Part shown: positions 7,814 through 17,503 of the stretch, in pieces
How positions within the stretch are numbered: position 1 is the first letter of the stretch
How the letters are laid out: each line of letters begins with the position of its first letter
NCBI GenBank assembly: GCA_963763085.1
Contig: CAVXNB010000004.1
Coordinates: 496,001 to 560,000, forward strand
Direction of reading: 5' to 3'
DNA: 64,000 bases
Source: CAVXNB01 sp963763085
GTDB lineage: Bacteria; Actinomycetota; Acidimicrobiia; Acidimicrobiales; Bog-793
The notes under the pieces: generated by a model
What the model saw: only the letters and a program-made list of their open reading frames with translations
What the model was told of the DNA's origin: nothing
The model's database searches: none
Made by a program: the position numbers and the translations under genes

Positions 7814-10542
7814 GTCGCCGGGGGACGCCCGTTCCGGTCGGGTCGATACCACCCCAGAGCTTCACAGCGGCTCTCGAGAGGGCCGAACGTGCCCTGGCCA
7901 CGGTTCCCGACGATCCGCTTCGAGCCCGATCTGCGGCGCTCGGGGTCCTGTCCGACCGCGCACTCGAAGCCGAGGCGGCCTCCGTCGCCGAGAGAACCGT
8001 CGGTCTCGTCGAGCGCGAGACCGGCAGCCTCGCCGAGGCACGCCGGCGCTTTCGACGAGCGATAGCGATCGCCGATTCCGGCGGCCTGGCCGTCCGTTCC
8101 GTGCAGGCGCGTCTGAGCTTGGTGCTGGTGCTCCTTCAAGAAGGCGACCCGGAGCTGGCGCTTACAGAGCTGGACCGTGCGACCCAGCAGGCACCACGCG
8201 ACATGCGCGGCCAGCTTTACGGACAACGTGCGCTCGTCCACATACGTGTCGGTCGATTCGACGAGGCGCTCGACGACAGCCGCCGTGCTCTGCCTCTCGT
8301 TCGCCGCGTCGGCGACCGCTTGAGCGAGGCGCGGGTTCTCTCCAACCGCGGGATCCTCCACGCCTACCGCAACGAGCTCGGCCTCGCCGAGACGGACCTC
8401 AACAGGGCACTCGGCCTCTACCAGGTGCTCGACAGCGAGATCGCCGCCGCTCAGGTGCTGCACAACCTGGGGTACGTCGCCGGGCTGAGAGGCGACGTGC
8501 CGACCGCTCTGCGACGCTACGAGGAGGCGGCGCGGCCGTTCGCCGAGCAGGGCCTGGCCGCTCCGACCCTGTCGATCGACCGGGCCGAGCTGCTGCTTTC
8601 AGCGGGGCTCCTACCTGAAGCCCGTCGACACATAGAGACCGGCGTGGCAGCGCTGGAGGAGGGCGGGGTGTCGCTCGACCTGGCTGAAGCGAGGCTCCTC
8701 CTCAGCCAGATCGCGTTCGCGGAGGGCAACCTCGCCGTCGCTGTCTCGTCGGCGCGCACCGCGCGTCGTCAGTTCGAACGTCAGGGCCGGCCACGGTGGG
8801 CGGCTTTGGCCCGGTTCGTCGAGGCCCAGGCCAAGTGGGCGCAAGGCGGGAACCCGGACCGCATCGCGGCGGAGGCCGGCGGGCTCGCAGATCTTCTCCA
8901 GGAAGAGGGATGGCTCTTGCCGAGCATCGAATGCCGCTTGCTGGGAGCTCGCTCTGCGCTTCGGGCCGGCGATACGGCGGCGGCCCGGTCATTGCTTGCC
9001 GGCATCGACGTCCGGGCGCGTTCGGGTCCGGCCGCGCAGCGCGTGCGTGTCCGGTACGGCGAGGCTCTGAACCGTCTCGCCGCTGGCAACCGCACCGGCG
9101 CACTGTCGGCGCTCAGATCCGGGCTCGAAGTCGCCGACCAGCACCGGGCGACGCTCGGCGCGACCGAGCTGCGCGTGCGGACCGCGACGACCGTCGCCCA
9201 GCTCGCCGATCTCGGTTTGGAGCTCTCGTTCGACTCGAAGCGACCGGTCGAGGTGCTGCGTTGGTCGGAGCGGTGGCGCGCCGGTGCGCTGCTGCGCCCG
9301 CGGGTGACCCCTCCGCGCGACGAGAGGCTGGCCGGGTTGCTGGCCAGCCTGCGGGACACCGTCGCCCGCCTCGAGCGCATGTCGCTCGAGGGGGAGGATT
9401 CGAAGCCGCTGATCGAGGAGCAGCGACGGATCGAGGCGGCGATCCGCCAGCGCAGCCGAGGCGCCGAGGGTGATTTCGCCGAGCCGCCCGCTCTCCCGAA
9501 CCCCGCCGACCTGAGGGAGGCCATCGGCGAACGAGCCCTGGTCGAGTTCGTCGAGCACGACGGCGAGCTCCACGCCGTGGTCGGGACTCGGAGGCGCTTC
9601 GAGCTGCGATACCTCGGCTCAGCCGCGCTCGCGGCGACCGAACGGGCCACCCTGCAGTTCGCCCTCGGGCGGCTGGCGCTTCACCGCAGCGCCCGACCCA
9701 GCCTGGAGGCGGCCGCCGCGCTCCTCGAGCGGTCGTGCCGGCGGCTCGACGAGCTCCTCGTCGCTCCGCTGGCCCGCGACCTGGACGAGCGGGACCTCAT
9801 CGTCGTGCCGACGGGCGAGCTCCATGCGCTTGCATGGGCGTTGTTGCCGTCGCTCCGGGGGCGCACCGTAACGGTCTCGCCATCGGCGTCCCTGTGGTAC
9901 TCCCGCCAGGTCGATGAGAGGGCGCGCCGGCGGCCGCCGATCGGCCGGGCCGCTGTAGTTCTCGTCGCCGGGCCGAAGGTCGCCCAGGCCGAGGAGGAGA
10001 TCAGACGTATCGGCTCGTCCTTCTACCCGCGGGCGCGGGTGCTTCAAGGATCCTCGGCGACGGCGGCGGCCGTCGCGCACGCCTTCGAAGGGCGCCGCCT
10101 CGTCCACGTCGCCGCTCATGGGACTTTCCGCGCCGACAACCCGCAGTTCTCCTCGCTGGAGCTGTCTGACGGGCCGCTCACCATCTACGACCTGGAGCGT
10201 CTGGCGCGTCCTCCGGAGTGGATGGTGCTCTCGGCCTGCGACGCGGGACGCTCGGAGGTCCATCCAGGCGACGAGCTCATGGGCACCAGCGCCGCCTTGC
10301 TGTCACTCGGGACCCGCGCCATCGTCTCCAGCGTCGCCCCGGTACCCTCCGACGCCGTGAGCTCTGTCATGTTCGCCTTGCATGGAGAGCTCGCCCTCGG
10401 GCGCGGGCCGGCTCAGGCGCTGGCGATCGCGCAGGCTCGCGCCCTTCCCGAGGCACTCGGGTTCGAGGACCTCGCCTCGGGCGATGCCGGTGCCCGCGAA
10501 GCGCTCGCTGCCTGCGCTTTTGTATGCCTAGGGGCGGGTTGA
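7756..10542 (+). CDS. CHAT-domain (caspase-like) protein with TPR repeats
   Basis: The product has about 928 residues. Residues 40-560 are a long array of TPR-like helical hairpins (for example GRFDEALDDSRRAL, ELGLAETDLNRAL, GDVPTALRRYEEA). The C-terminal third (about 600-925) is a CHAT domain, a caspase-fold cysteine protease. The dyad is visible as His788 (HVAAHGTF) and Cys828 (LSACDAG). The region between Leu and Ser near DLIVVPTGELHALAWALL also fits CHAT. The frame is open far upstream, but no ATG or GTG lies near the homologous start. TTG 7756, inside the previous gene, is the best guess, so the N-terminus is uncertain. CHAT/TPR proteins act as regulated proteases in some bacterial immunity and cell-death systems. 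That role here is inference. Confidence 0.88.
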   Translation: MQPRPAGRKLHRYELDRTLSRRGTPVPVGSIPPQSFTAALERAERALATVPDDPLRARSAALGVLSDRALEAEAASVAERTVGLVERETGSLAEARRRFRRAIAIADSGGLAVRSVQARLSLVLVLLQEGDPELALTELDRATQQAPRDMRGQLYGQRALVHIRVGRFDEALDDSRRALPLVRRVGDRLSEARVLSNRGILHAYRNELGLAETDLNRALGLYQVLDSEIAAAQVLHNLGYVAGLRGDVPTALRRYEEAARPFAEQGLAAPTLSIDRAELLLSAGLLPEARRHIETGVAALEEGGVSLDLAEARLLLSQIAFAEGNLAVAVSSARTARRQFERQGRPRWAALARFVEAQAKWAQGGNPDRIAAEAGGLADLLQEEGWLLPSIECRLLGARSALRAGDTAAARSLLAGIDVRARSGPAAQRVRVRYGEALNRLAAGNRTGALSALRSGLEVADQHRATLGATELRVRTATTVAQLADLGLELSFDSKRPVEVLRWSERWRAGALLRPRVTPPRDERLAGLLASLRDTVARLERMSLEGEDSKPLIEEQRRIEAAIRQRSRGAEGDFAEPPALPNPADLREAIGERALVEFVEHDGELHAVVGTRRRFELRYLGSAALAATERATLQFALGRLALHRSARPSLEAAAALLERSCRRLDELLVAPLARDLDERDLIVVPTGELHALAWALLPSLRGRTVTVSPSASLWYSRQVDERARRRPPIGRAAVVLVAGPKVAQAEEEIRRIGSSFYPRARVLQGSSATAAAVAHAFEGRRLVHVAAHGTFRADNPQFSSLELSDGPLTIYDLERLARPPEWMVLSACDAGRSEVHPGDELMGTSAALLSLGTRAIVSSVAPVPSDAVSSVMFALHGELALGRGPAQALAIAQARALPEALGFEDLASGDAGAREALAACAFVCLGAG

Positions 10543-10662
10543 GCCGCTCGTGGAGCTGCATCGCCGGCCACGAAACAAACCCCTCGCGCACGGAACTCGT
10601 ACAGATGCTGGAATGATCTTGCACAGCCGCGGCTCCTGGGCCCCGGAGGAGAGGTAGGGAGG

Positions 10663-11691
10663 ATGGATCTCGGTACCCGCGCAGGGCTCGACCCGGACGG
10701 GGCCGCCCAAGCTGCCGAGCACCCGGCCCTCGTCGACCCGTCGGAGGCCGCGCGCCTCTTCGAGCGGATCGTCGCCAACATCGGCCGCGTCGTGCAGGGC
10801 AACGAAGAGGCCATCCGCCTCTCGGTGACCTGCCTGGTCGCCGGCGGGCACCTCCTCGTCGAGGATGTGCCAGGGGTCGGCAAGACGAGCCTCGGCAAAT
10901 CTCTGGCGGCGTCCGTCTCCTGCCGCCACCGCCGCATCCAGTTCACCTCGGACCTCCTGCCCTCGGATGTGACGGGCGTGAGCGTGTTCGACGTCACGAA
11001 GACCACGTTCGAGTTCCGGCCGGGGCCGATCTTCGCCAACATCGTTCTCGGCGACGAGATCAACCGCACGCCTCCGAAGACCCAGTCGGCGCTGCTCGAG
11101 TCGATGGAGGAGAGGCAAGTCACTGTCGACGGCGTCACCTACAAGCTGCCCGATCCCTTCATGGTGGTCGCCACCCAGAACCCGATCGAGCACGAGGGGA
11201 CCTTCCCGCTGCCGGTCAGCCAGCTCGACCGGTTCCTGCTCAGGATCCAGATCGGCTATCCGGACGCCGAGTCCGAAGCGACGATGCTCGAGACCCACGG
11301 CGTCTTCGACCCGCTCGAGGTGCTGCGGGCCGTGGCAACGCCCGAGGACGTGGTGGCGCTGGCGACGCGGGCGCGGGGGGTCCACACCTCCCCGTTGATC
11401 CAGCGGTACATAGTCCAGATCGCCAATGCGACCCGGAGCCACCCGGCCGTCGTGCTGGGAATGTCCCCGCGGGCGGCGCTCGCCCTCCAGCGGGCGGCGC
11501 GTGCTCGAGCGGTGCTCGAGGGCCGCGAATTCGTGGCGCCCGACGACGTGAAGGCGATGGCCCCCTCCGTCATCAGCCACCGGCTCGAGCTGAGGGCGTC
11601 GGCCGGCCGCGGCCGGAACCCCGTGCGAACCGTCCTCGACGAGGTGCTGCGCCAGGTGCCCGTGCCCGATCTGCCGGCCGAGCACCGCTAG
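10663..11691 (+). CDS. MoxR-family AAA+ ATPase
   Basis: The 342-residue AAA+ ATPase of the MoxR type has a chaperone-like role in assembling or activating partner proteins. Walker A is GVGKTS (about residues 70-75), Walker B is VLGDEINR (about 126-133), and the sensor region is ATQNPIEHEGTFPLP. The C-terminal helical lid follows from about residue 215. ATG 10663 is preceded by a GGAGG (AGGGAGG directly upstream). It is the first gene of a compact operon with DUF58 (11 bases downstream) and a transglutaminase-like membrane protein, the classical MoxR-DUF58-TgpA arrangement. Such operons are often linked to envelope or surface-protein maturation, which is inference here. Confidence 0.93.
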   Translation: MDLGTRAGLDPDGAAQAAEHPALVDPSEAARLFERIVANIGRVVQGNEEAIRLSVTCLVAGGHLLVEDVPGVGKTSLGKSLAASVSCRHRRIQFTSDLLPSDVTGVSVFDVTKTTFEFRPGPIFANIVLGDEINRTPPKTQSALLESMEERQVTVDGVTYKLPDPFMVVATQNPIEHEGTFPLPVSQLDRFLLRIQIGYPDAESEATMLETHGVFDPLEVLRAVATPEDVVALATRARGVHTSPLIQRYIVQIANATRSHPAVVLGMSPRAALALQRAARARAVLEGREFVAPDDVKAMAPSVISHRLELRASAGRGRNPVRTVLDEVLRQVPVPDLPAEHR

Positions 11692-11702
11692 CGGGCATCG
11701 GC

Positions 11703-13049
11703 ATGCTCACCGCCCGAGGCCGCCGAACGATCGTGCTGGCCCTGATCGCGGGCGTCATCGGGCGGATCCTCGGGATTCCGGAGCTGTTCGGGCTCGCCGC
11801 CGCCGCCGTAATCGTTGCGCTGGCGGCACTCGTGCGGGTGCGCCTGGCGAAGGGCACCGTGCGGGTGACCGCCCGCGCCCTGCCACCAATCGTGAGCGCC
11901 GGACAGCCGGCGAAGATCGAGCTCGCGATCGAGGAATCGGGCGTGGCCGGGTCGCTCTCGACTCCCGTCGTCCTCGTCACAGATCCGGGACAGGCCCTCG
12001 GTCTCCGCCAGCCGGCGAAGATCGTCGTGCCCCGCCTGACGCGCGGCGACCGGGCGCAGGTGACTTTCGCCCTCCCCACCGAGCGGCGGGGCCTGATCGA
12101 CGCCGGTGGGTACGAAGCGGCCATCGCCGACCCGCTCGGCCTGGCGCGCCGACGCCTCTCGACCAGCCGGCCGGCCCGCTGCGTGGTGCTGCCTCGCGTC
12201 GAGCCGCTGGCCACAGTGGTGCCGAAGGGGCTTGGCTGGGTCGGGTCCGAGAGCACCCGGTCGGCAGCCGAGCGGCTCGTCACGGGCAGCTCGATGCTCC
12301 GGCGCTACGCACAGGGCGACGACCTGCGGCGGGTCCATTGGCGCACGACGGCGCGCGTCGGCGAGCTGATGGTGCGGGAGGGCGGCGACCGCGACGATCC
12401 CGATCGCATCGCGACGACCGTGGTGCTCGACACCGGCGGGAAGACGACGCCGCCCGACGAGCTCGAGCGGGCGGTCGAGGTGGCTGCGAGCGTGCTGACC
12501 GCGGCCGCAGACGAATCGACGGCGGGCGTGTCGGGCGCCTATCGCATGCTGACGACAGGGGGCCTCGACAGCGGCGCTCAGCGCGGCCACGACAGCCTTC
12601 TGAGCGTGCTGATGGCGCTCGCAGGCGTCGGGCCTTCGCCGGTGCCTACCCGGGAGCGGTTCGCCGCGGCCCTCGAGCACCTCGGTCATCCGGACCGGGA
12701 CGAGGTGCTGATCATCGTCGGGGCGTTCGGGGAGCAGCCGCCGGATCCGGCCACGCTGGAGAGCCTCTCGCGGGCGTATGCCGCCGTCGTCGTCGTTCTC
12801 GTCGGTGCCTCGTCCCAGGCGGAGGACGCGCTCGAGGCGAGGCGGCAAGCGGACGCGGAGCGGGAGGGCTCTCGCGGCGTCCTGGAGATCGGCAAGCCCT
12901 CCCTCCAGGAGTACGGCGGGAGGCACGGGGCCGGGGTGCTGACCGTGCCGCTCCCGCTCGGGAGGTCCCTCGCCGTCGCCTGGAGCCTCGATCTCGAGGG
13001 CCCGGACGAGGTCCCCGACGCGGTCGGACCTAGGGAGGCGACAGCGTGA
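11703..13049 (+). CDS. DUF58 membrane-anchored protein
   Basis: The product has 448 residues. Two hydrophobic N-terminal segments (about 8-50: IVLALIAGVIGRILGI, LAAAAVIVALAALV) anchor it in the membrane. A beta-sandwich region follows (about 55-170). The DUF58 signature lies at about residues 200-225 (LRRYAQGDDLRRVHW, then TTARVGELMVRE), followed by a vWA-like domain to the C-terminus. DUF58 proteins are the usual partners of MoxR ATPases. It lies 11 bases after moxR, and its stop overlaps the GTG of the next gene (GTGA at 13046-13049), which indicates translational coupling. Catalytic activity is not known for this family. Confidence 0.9.
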   Translation: MLTARGRRTIVLALIAGVIGRILGIPELFGLAAAAVIVALAALVRVRLAKGTVRVTARALPPIVSAGQPAKIELAIEESGVAGSLSTPVVLVTDPGQALGLRQPAKIVVPRLTRGDRAQVTFALPTERRGLIDAGGYEAAIADPLGLARRRLSTSRPARCVVLPRVEPLATVVPKGLGWVGSESTRSAAERLVTGSSMLRRYAQGDDLRRVHWRTTARVGELMVREGGDRDDPDRIATTVVLDTGGKTTPPDELERAVEVAASVLTAAADESTAGVSGAYRMLTTGGLDSGAQRGHDSLLSVLMALAGVGPSPVPTRERFAAALEHLGHPDRDEVLIIVGAFGEQPPDPATLESLSRAYAAVVVVLVGASSQAEDALEARRQADAEREGSRGVLEIGKPSLQEYGGRHGAGVLTVPLPLGRSLAVAWSLDLEGPDEVPDAVGPREATA

Positions 13050-15436
13050 ACGCCTGGCTGGCACTCGTCGTCGTGGACACGATCGCGGTCGCGAGCTTCG
13101 CCCGCTGCTTCACCGGCCCCGGCGAGCTGACCGCCGCGCTCCTCACGCTCTTCGCGGTGCATCTGACGGGACTGGCGGCGCGCGGCGGGCCGGCGGGGAT
13201 GCGAGCGGCCGCTCGCGCCAGACTAGGAAGCGCCGCCGAAGACGAATCAGGGTCCGTCGAGTCCCTACCGGGATCCGCCGCGGCCGGGGTTTCCGGCCGC
13301 CCCCGCACCAGGCTGGGTTGGTGGGCGCTGGGGGTCGTGGTGGCGGTGCTCCTCCCGGTCGGCATCGTCCTCGGGTCCACCTTCTCCTGGGTGGTGCCCG
13401 CCCAGGCGACCTGGCACGTTGCCGGGAGAGACCTGGACGCGGCCTGGCGGGCGTTCTCCTACAAGGTGGCTCCCGTGCCCGAGCTTCCCGGCCTCGTGCT
13501 GGCGACGGCGTGGGGGGCCGGCGCCGCCGGCCTGCTGGCCGAGTTGATCTCGTCGTGGCGGCGGGTCCCCGCCGTCTTCGGCCTCGCTCCCGCGCTCACG
13601 CTCTACCTGTTCGCGGCGGCGCTCGGCACGGGCAGCTGGCGCGCGGTAGGGCTGGCGTTCATGGCGGGTGCCGCCTGCTGGTACCTGGTCGCCGCCGTCC
13701 GCGAGCGCGATGCGGCCCAGGACGTCCTGGTCGCTTCCTCGGAGACCGTCAGCGTCGGTGACCGCGCCGCCTCCTACGGCGCCGGCGCGGTGATCCTGCG
13801 CATGGCGGTGCTCGCCGCCGTCGCGGCGGCCGTCGTCGGGCCGAACCTGCCCGGCGCAGGCAGCCAGCCGCTCGTGGCCTGGCACGGGAAGGGCGGCGGG
13901 GGCAAGGTCGTGCCGGGCAGCACGGTGGTGACGAAGACCCTGCCGGAGGGCGTTCAAGTCAGCACGCTGGTGCAGGTAGCGCAAGAGGAGGTCGACAATC
14001 CGGCTGTGGTGCTGTTCACCGTGCACAGCGTCCTGCCCACGCGGGAGATCATCGCGACACTGGACTACTTCAACGGGGAGAGATGGAGCACGTCTTCGCT
14101 CACACGCTCGCAGATGGTGCCGCAGTTCTACCCGCCGCTGCCGACCTACGAGCACCGGCCGCCCGCGGCTGTGACCGAGGGGCCCGGGCATCTGAGCCTC
14201 GTGCAGGTGTTCCAGGTGGGGCTCCTGGAGGGCGCCGACATCCCGGCTTGGGGCGTGACCACGGCCGTCGCCAACGAGGGCCAGGTGACGAGCGACGGGC
14301 CGGGAGGCTCGCTCGTCTCGGACACCAACCTCCAGCAGGGCGCCGTCTACGCCGTGCGTTCCGAGGTGTCCGATCCGACACCCGGCCAGCTGGCGGCGGC
14401 ATCGGTGGACGCCTCGGATGCGACAGACCTGCAGCTCCCTCAGCCCGTCCCGAACCAGCTCGTCAACCTGGCGCACAGCCTGGTCGCCGGCGCCACGACC
14501 GCTTATCAAAAAGCGCTCGACCTGCAGGACTACCTGACTTCAGACATCTTCCAGTACCGCCTTCCCAAGGCCACGAAGTCCGGCGGCGTCGCCGCCCCGG
14601 CGCCCGGCTACGCGGACCTGCTGTCGTTCCTGTTCAAGACGCGGACCGGTTACTGCCAGCAGTTCGCCACCTCGTTCGCCGTGCTGGCGCGCATCGACGG
14701 CCTCCCCACTCGCGTCGACGTCGGGTTCCTCCCCGGGGCGTCGATCGGCCGCGACTCCTGGGAGGTGCTCGGCACCGATACCCACGCCTGGCCCCAGGTA
14801 AGGTTCGCCGACTACGGCTGGATCGACTTCGAGCCCACACCCGGCGCAACCACCAAAGGCTCGAGCAATCCGGTCAAGCCGATCAAGCCGCCCCCTGCGG
14901 CGACGGGGACGACCTTGGGGCCGGCCGCGCACAACCTCCACCCGGCCTCACAGTTGGGGGCCAGCGGGTCGCAGGCGGCCAAGCCTCGTCACGCTCGTCG
15001 GTCCGGTGACTCGTCGACCCCGTTGCTTCTCCTGATCCCAGCCGCGATGCTGGCCTGGGCGGGAGGGGTGCCACTGTGGCGCCGGCTGCGCCTGCGCCGC
15101 GCGCGACGCGAGCCGCGCGCCGGGATCCTCGCCGCCTGGGGCGAGGCGCTCAGGTTCCTCGATCTCGCCGGGGTCCGCCGTCGCCGTGCCGAGACCTATC
15201 TCGAGCTGGCGCGGCGCGTCTCTTCGACCGGTGTCCTGTCCGGCGAGGCCGAGGTCGCGCTCACTGACCTCGCCCGCCTCGCCACGACGGCGTCGTACGC
15301 GGCCTCGCCGCCCGGCGAGAGCGGCTCGGTCCAGGCGCTTCACGACGCCAGGACGGTCGCGCGCAGCGCACGGCGCAGGGTTCCGCGCTGGCAGAGGGTC
15401 GCGGCGGCGCTCGACCCGAGGAGCCTTCCGGCGTGA
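13046..15436 (+). CDS. TgpA-like transglutaminase-domain membrane protein (DUF3488/transglutaminase/DUF4129)
   Basis: The 796-residue protein has several N-terminal transmembrane helices (about 1-290, DUF3488/TgpA N-domain) and an extracytoplasmic region. Its transglutaminase core has Cys537 (TGYCQQFA) and His580 (TDTHAWPQV). The third position lies in IDFEPTPG, where Asp594 and Glu596 are both candidates; the usual motif has Asp/Glu before PTPG. One more transmembrane segment lies near residue 665 (TPLLLLIPAAMLAWAGGVPLW), followed by a cytoplasmic DUF4129-like tail. The family is inferred to act on proteins or peptides outside the membrane. It starts at GTG 13046, overlapping DUF58, and completes the moxR-DUF58-tgpA operon. 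It ends 45 bases before an ECF sigma gene on the same strand. Confidence 0.9.
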   Translation: MNAWLALVVVDTIAVASFARCFTGPGELTAALLTLFAVHLTGLAARGGPAGMRAAARARLGSAAEDESGSVESLPGSAAAGVSGRPRTRLGWWALGVVVAVLLPVGIVLGSTFSWVVPAQATWHVAGRDLDAAWRAFSYKVAPVPELPGLVLATAWGAGAAGLLAELISSWRRVPAVFGLAPALTLYLFAAALGTGSWRAVGLAFMAGAACWYLVAAVRERDAAQDVLVASSETVSVGDRAASYGAGAVILRMAVLAAVAAAVVGPNLPGAGSQPLVAWHGKGGGGKVVPGSTVVTKTLPEGVQVSTLVQVAQEEVDNPAVVLFTVHSVLPTREIIATLDYFNGERWSTSSLTRSQMVPQFYPPLPTYEHRPPAAVTEGPGHLSLVQVFQVGLLEGADIPAWGVTTAVANEGQVTSDGPGGSLVSDTNLQQGAVYAVRSEVSDPTPGQLAAASVDASDATDLQLPQPVPNQLVNLAHSLVAGATTAYQKALDLQDYLTSDIFQYRLPKATKSGGVAAPAPGYADLLSFLFKTRTGYCQQFATSFAVLARIDGLPTRVDVGFLPGASIGRDSWEVLGTDTHAWPQVRFADYGWIDFEPTPGATTKGSSNPVKPIKPPPAATGTTLGPAAHNLHPASQLGASGSQAAKPRHARRSGDSSTPLLLLIPAAMLAWAGGVPLWRRLRLRRARREPRAGILAAWGEALRFLDLAGVRRRRAETYLELARRVSSTGVLSGEAEVALTDLARLATTASYAASPPGESGSVQALHDARTVARSARRRVPRWQRVAAALDPRSLPA

Positions 15437-15481
15437 GCGGCCCGGTGCCAGGTCGCGACACCCGGGCGCTAGGGTTCGGTT

Positions 15482-16051
15482 GTGGCTGACCAGGCGACGT
15501 TCGCGGACGACACATCTGAGTTCATGTCGTCGCTGTACTCGGCCGCGCTCCGCATGACGCGCAATCCATCGGACGCGCAGGACCTGGTGCAGGAGACCTA
15601 CCTCAAGGCGTACCGGGGCTACGGTGGATTCGAGGCGGGAACGAACCTCAAGGCGTGGCTGTACCGGATTCTCACGAACACGTTCATCAACACGTACCGG
15701 TCGCGCAAGCGCCACCCCGAGGAGACCGAGCTCGACGACGTGGAGGAGCTCTACCTGTTCCGCAGGATGGGGGGGCGTGACGGCGTCATCGGTCGCAGCG
15801 CTGAGGAGGAAGCCCTCGAGTGGATCACCGACGACGAGGTCAAGGCGGCGCTCGAGTCGCTTCCGGAGAACTTTCGGATGACCGTTCTGCTCGCCGACGT
15901 GGAGGGATTTTCCTACAAGGAGATCGCCGACATCATGGACGTCCCGATCGGGACGGTCATGAGCCGGCTCCATCGCGGAAGAAGGGCGCTCGAGAAGGCG
16001 TTGCACGACTTCGGAGTGGCGCGGGGTCTCGTCGCCGCTCAGCATGCGTGA
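15482..16051 (+). CDS. ECF sigma factor, SigR/SigH (ECF12-like) group
   Basis: This 189-residue sigma-70 family ECF factor starts at GTG 15482. Region 2 is at about 12-80 ([31 protein letters not shown], with the core-binding [10 protein letters not shown]). Region 4 is at about 125-175 ([44 protein letters not shown]). The long match around [24 protein letters not shown] is typical of the redox-responsive SigR/SigH group. That group is controlled by a zinc anti-sigma factor of the RsrA type, and such an anti-sigma gene follows immediately. It therefore probably directs a thiol-oxidative or heat stress regulon. The assignment to that group comes from remembered family sequences. Confidence 0.92.
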   Translation: MADQATFADDTSEFMSSLYSAALRMTRNPSDAQDLVQETYLKAYRGYGGFEAGTNLKAWLYRILTNTFINTYRSRKRHPEETELDDVEELYLFRRMGGRDGVIGRSAEEEALEWITDDEVKAALESLPENFRMTVLLADVEGFSYKEIADIMDVPIGTVMSRLHRGRRALEKALHDFGVARGLVAAQHA

Positions 16052-16070
16052 CAATTCGGATGGAGCAGGC

Positions 16071-16367
16071 ATGAAGGGCGAGAAGGACGATCAGAACGTC
16101 GACTGCCGGGAGGCGTTGCACAGGGTGTACCACTTCCTCGACGGCGAGCTGACACCCGAGCGCCGCGACCAGATCGCCCGCCACCTCGACGAGTGCTCTC
16201 CGTGCGTCCAGGTGTTCGGTTTCGAGACCGAGATCCGCAGGCTCGTTGCCGACCGTTGCCGGGACCAGGTTCCCGACGAGCTGCGGACGCGCATCGCCGT
16301 TGCGATCGACCACGAGCACCAGGAAAGGTCGAGGGCCGGCGGTACCGCCCAGGGTGCGGAGCACTGA
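16071..16367 (+). CDS. RsrA-like zinc anti-sigma factor (ZAS)
   Basis: The product has 98 residues from ATG 16071, chosen because GGAG lies at 16062-16065. An upstream in-frame ATG at 16044 would overlap the sigma gene and add nine residues. The zinc-binding anti-sigma pattern is complete: Cys12 (VDCREAL), His38, Cys42 and Cys45 (HLDECSPC), with His21 in YHFLDGEL. In RsrA-type proteins oxidation of the cysteines releases zinc and the sigma factor, which makes this a redox switch for the preceding ECF sigma. The C-terminal helix (VPDELRTRIAVAIDHEH) matches the expected sigma-binding end. There is no membrane segment, so it is a soluble anti-sigma. Confidence 0.9.
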   Translation: MKGEKDDQNVDCREALHRVYHFLDGELTPERRDQIARHLDECSPCVQVFGFETEIRRLVADRCRDQVPDELRTRIAVAIDHEHQERSRAGGTAQGAEH

Positions 16368-16417
16368 CCGGCACTGACCGGCGCCAACTCGACGGCGCGG
16401 CGCCGTACGATGCAGAG

Positions 16418-17503
16418 ATGACGCCGACCCCCGAGCCCGTCTCGTGGGACGTGGCGGAGCGGGTTGCGCGGCGGGTCGCCCGGCGCAGCGAGATCCAGAT
16501 CGACTGGGCCACCCACCGGGCGCTCGTGGCCGACTTCGAGGAGGTCACGGTCGAGGCGGAGGAGCTCGTCGAACGATCGACGGGCCTGCGCTCGCTGGCC
16601 GGGCCCGCCCGAGCCCAGGTCGCAAGCCGGGAAGCCTGGATCCACGCCAACATCTCCTCGTTCAAGCGGCTGCTAGGACCCGTCCTGGAGCGCGCCGGTA
16701 AGGGCGGCAGGAACCTTCCGGGCGTGCTCGGTCCGGCAGCCCGGGGCGCGGCCGGGGCCGAGATGGGCCTCGTACTGGGCTGGATGTCCGGACGCGTGCT
16801 CGGCCAGTACGACCTGCTCTACGCCGAAGTAGGAGCGCCGCAGGACGCCGTGTACTTCGTCGGACCGAACATCGTCTCGCTGGAGCGCCGGCACGGGTTC
16901 AACCCGCGCGAGTTCCGGCTCTGGATCGCGCTGCACGAGCTGACGCACCGCGCCCAGTTCACCGGCGTGCCCTGGATGCGGGACCACTTCCTCGGTCTCG
17001 TCGAGAGCAGTGTCGCCATCGCCTCCCCGGACCCGCGCCAGGTGATGGACGCTCTCGGCCGGATGGCTGTCGAGATCCGCTCCGGACGGAACCCGCTGGC
17101 GGAGTCCGGGCTCGTCGGGGCCCTCGCCTCGCCCGAACAGCTGGAGACGCTCCGCTCGATCCAGGGGATGATGAGCCTCCTCGAGGGCCACGGCGACGTC
17201 ACTATGGACCGCGCCGCCCTCGACCGGATCCCGAGTGCAGGGCATTTCTCGCGGGTCCTGCGTGCTCGCCGGGAGTCGGTCGGCGGGCTGACGAGGTTCT
17301 TCCAGCAACTCATCGGCCTCGAGGCGAAGCTGCGGCAGTACGCCGACGGCGAGCGCTTCGTGCGGGCGATCGAGAGCGCCGGCGGGCCTGAGCTCCTCGC
17401 GCTCGCCTGGCAGGGCCCGGACAACCTGCCGACCGCGGCCGAGATCCAAGCGCCCGACCGGTGGGCGTCACGCGTTCGGGGCCTGGCGCTCGAACCGGCG
17501 TGA
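16418..17503 (+). CDS. Zinc-dependent metalloprotease, DUF2342 (zincin) family
   Basis: The 361-residue protein carries a zincin motif HELTHR at His173-Glu174-His177, with a downstream acidic region (EGHGDVTMD) that may supply a third ligand. It belongs to the DUF2342 family, often labelled coenzyme F420 biosynthesis-associated or putative hydrolase, found almost only in Actinobacteria. The biological substrate is unknown. The real start is ATG 16418 rather than the long upstream extension, which would overlap the anti-sigma gene. Its stop overlaps the GTG of tilS (GTGA at 17500-17503), the usual neighbour of this gene in actinomycetes, so it heads the tRNA/purine/folate cluster. Confidence 0.9.
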   Translation: MTPTPEPVSWDVAERVARRVARRSEIQIDWATHRALVADFEEVTVEAEELVERSTGLRSLAGPARAQVASREAWIHANISSFKRLLGPVLERAGKGGRNLPGVLGPAARGAAGAEMGLVLGWMSGRVLGQYDLLYAEVGAPQDAVYFVGPNIVSLERRHGFNPREFRLWIALHELTHRAQFTGVPWMRDHFLGLVESSVAIASPDPRQVMDALGRMAVEIRSGRNPLAESGLVGALASPEQLETLRSIQGMMSLLEGHGDVTMDRAALDRIPSAGHFSRVLRARRESVGGLTRFFQQLIGLEAKLRQYADGERFVRAIESAGGPELLALAWQGPDNLPTAAEIQAPDRWASRVRGLALEPA

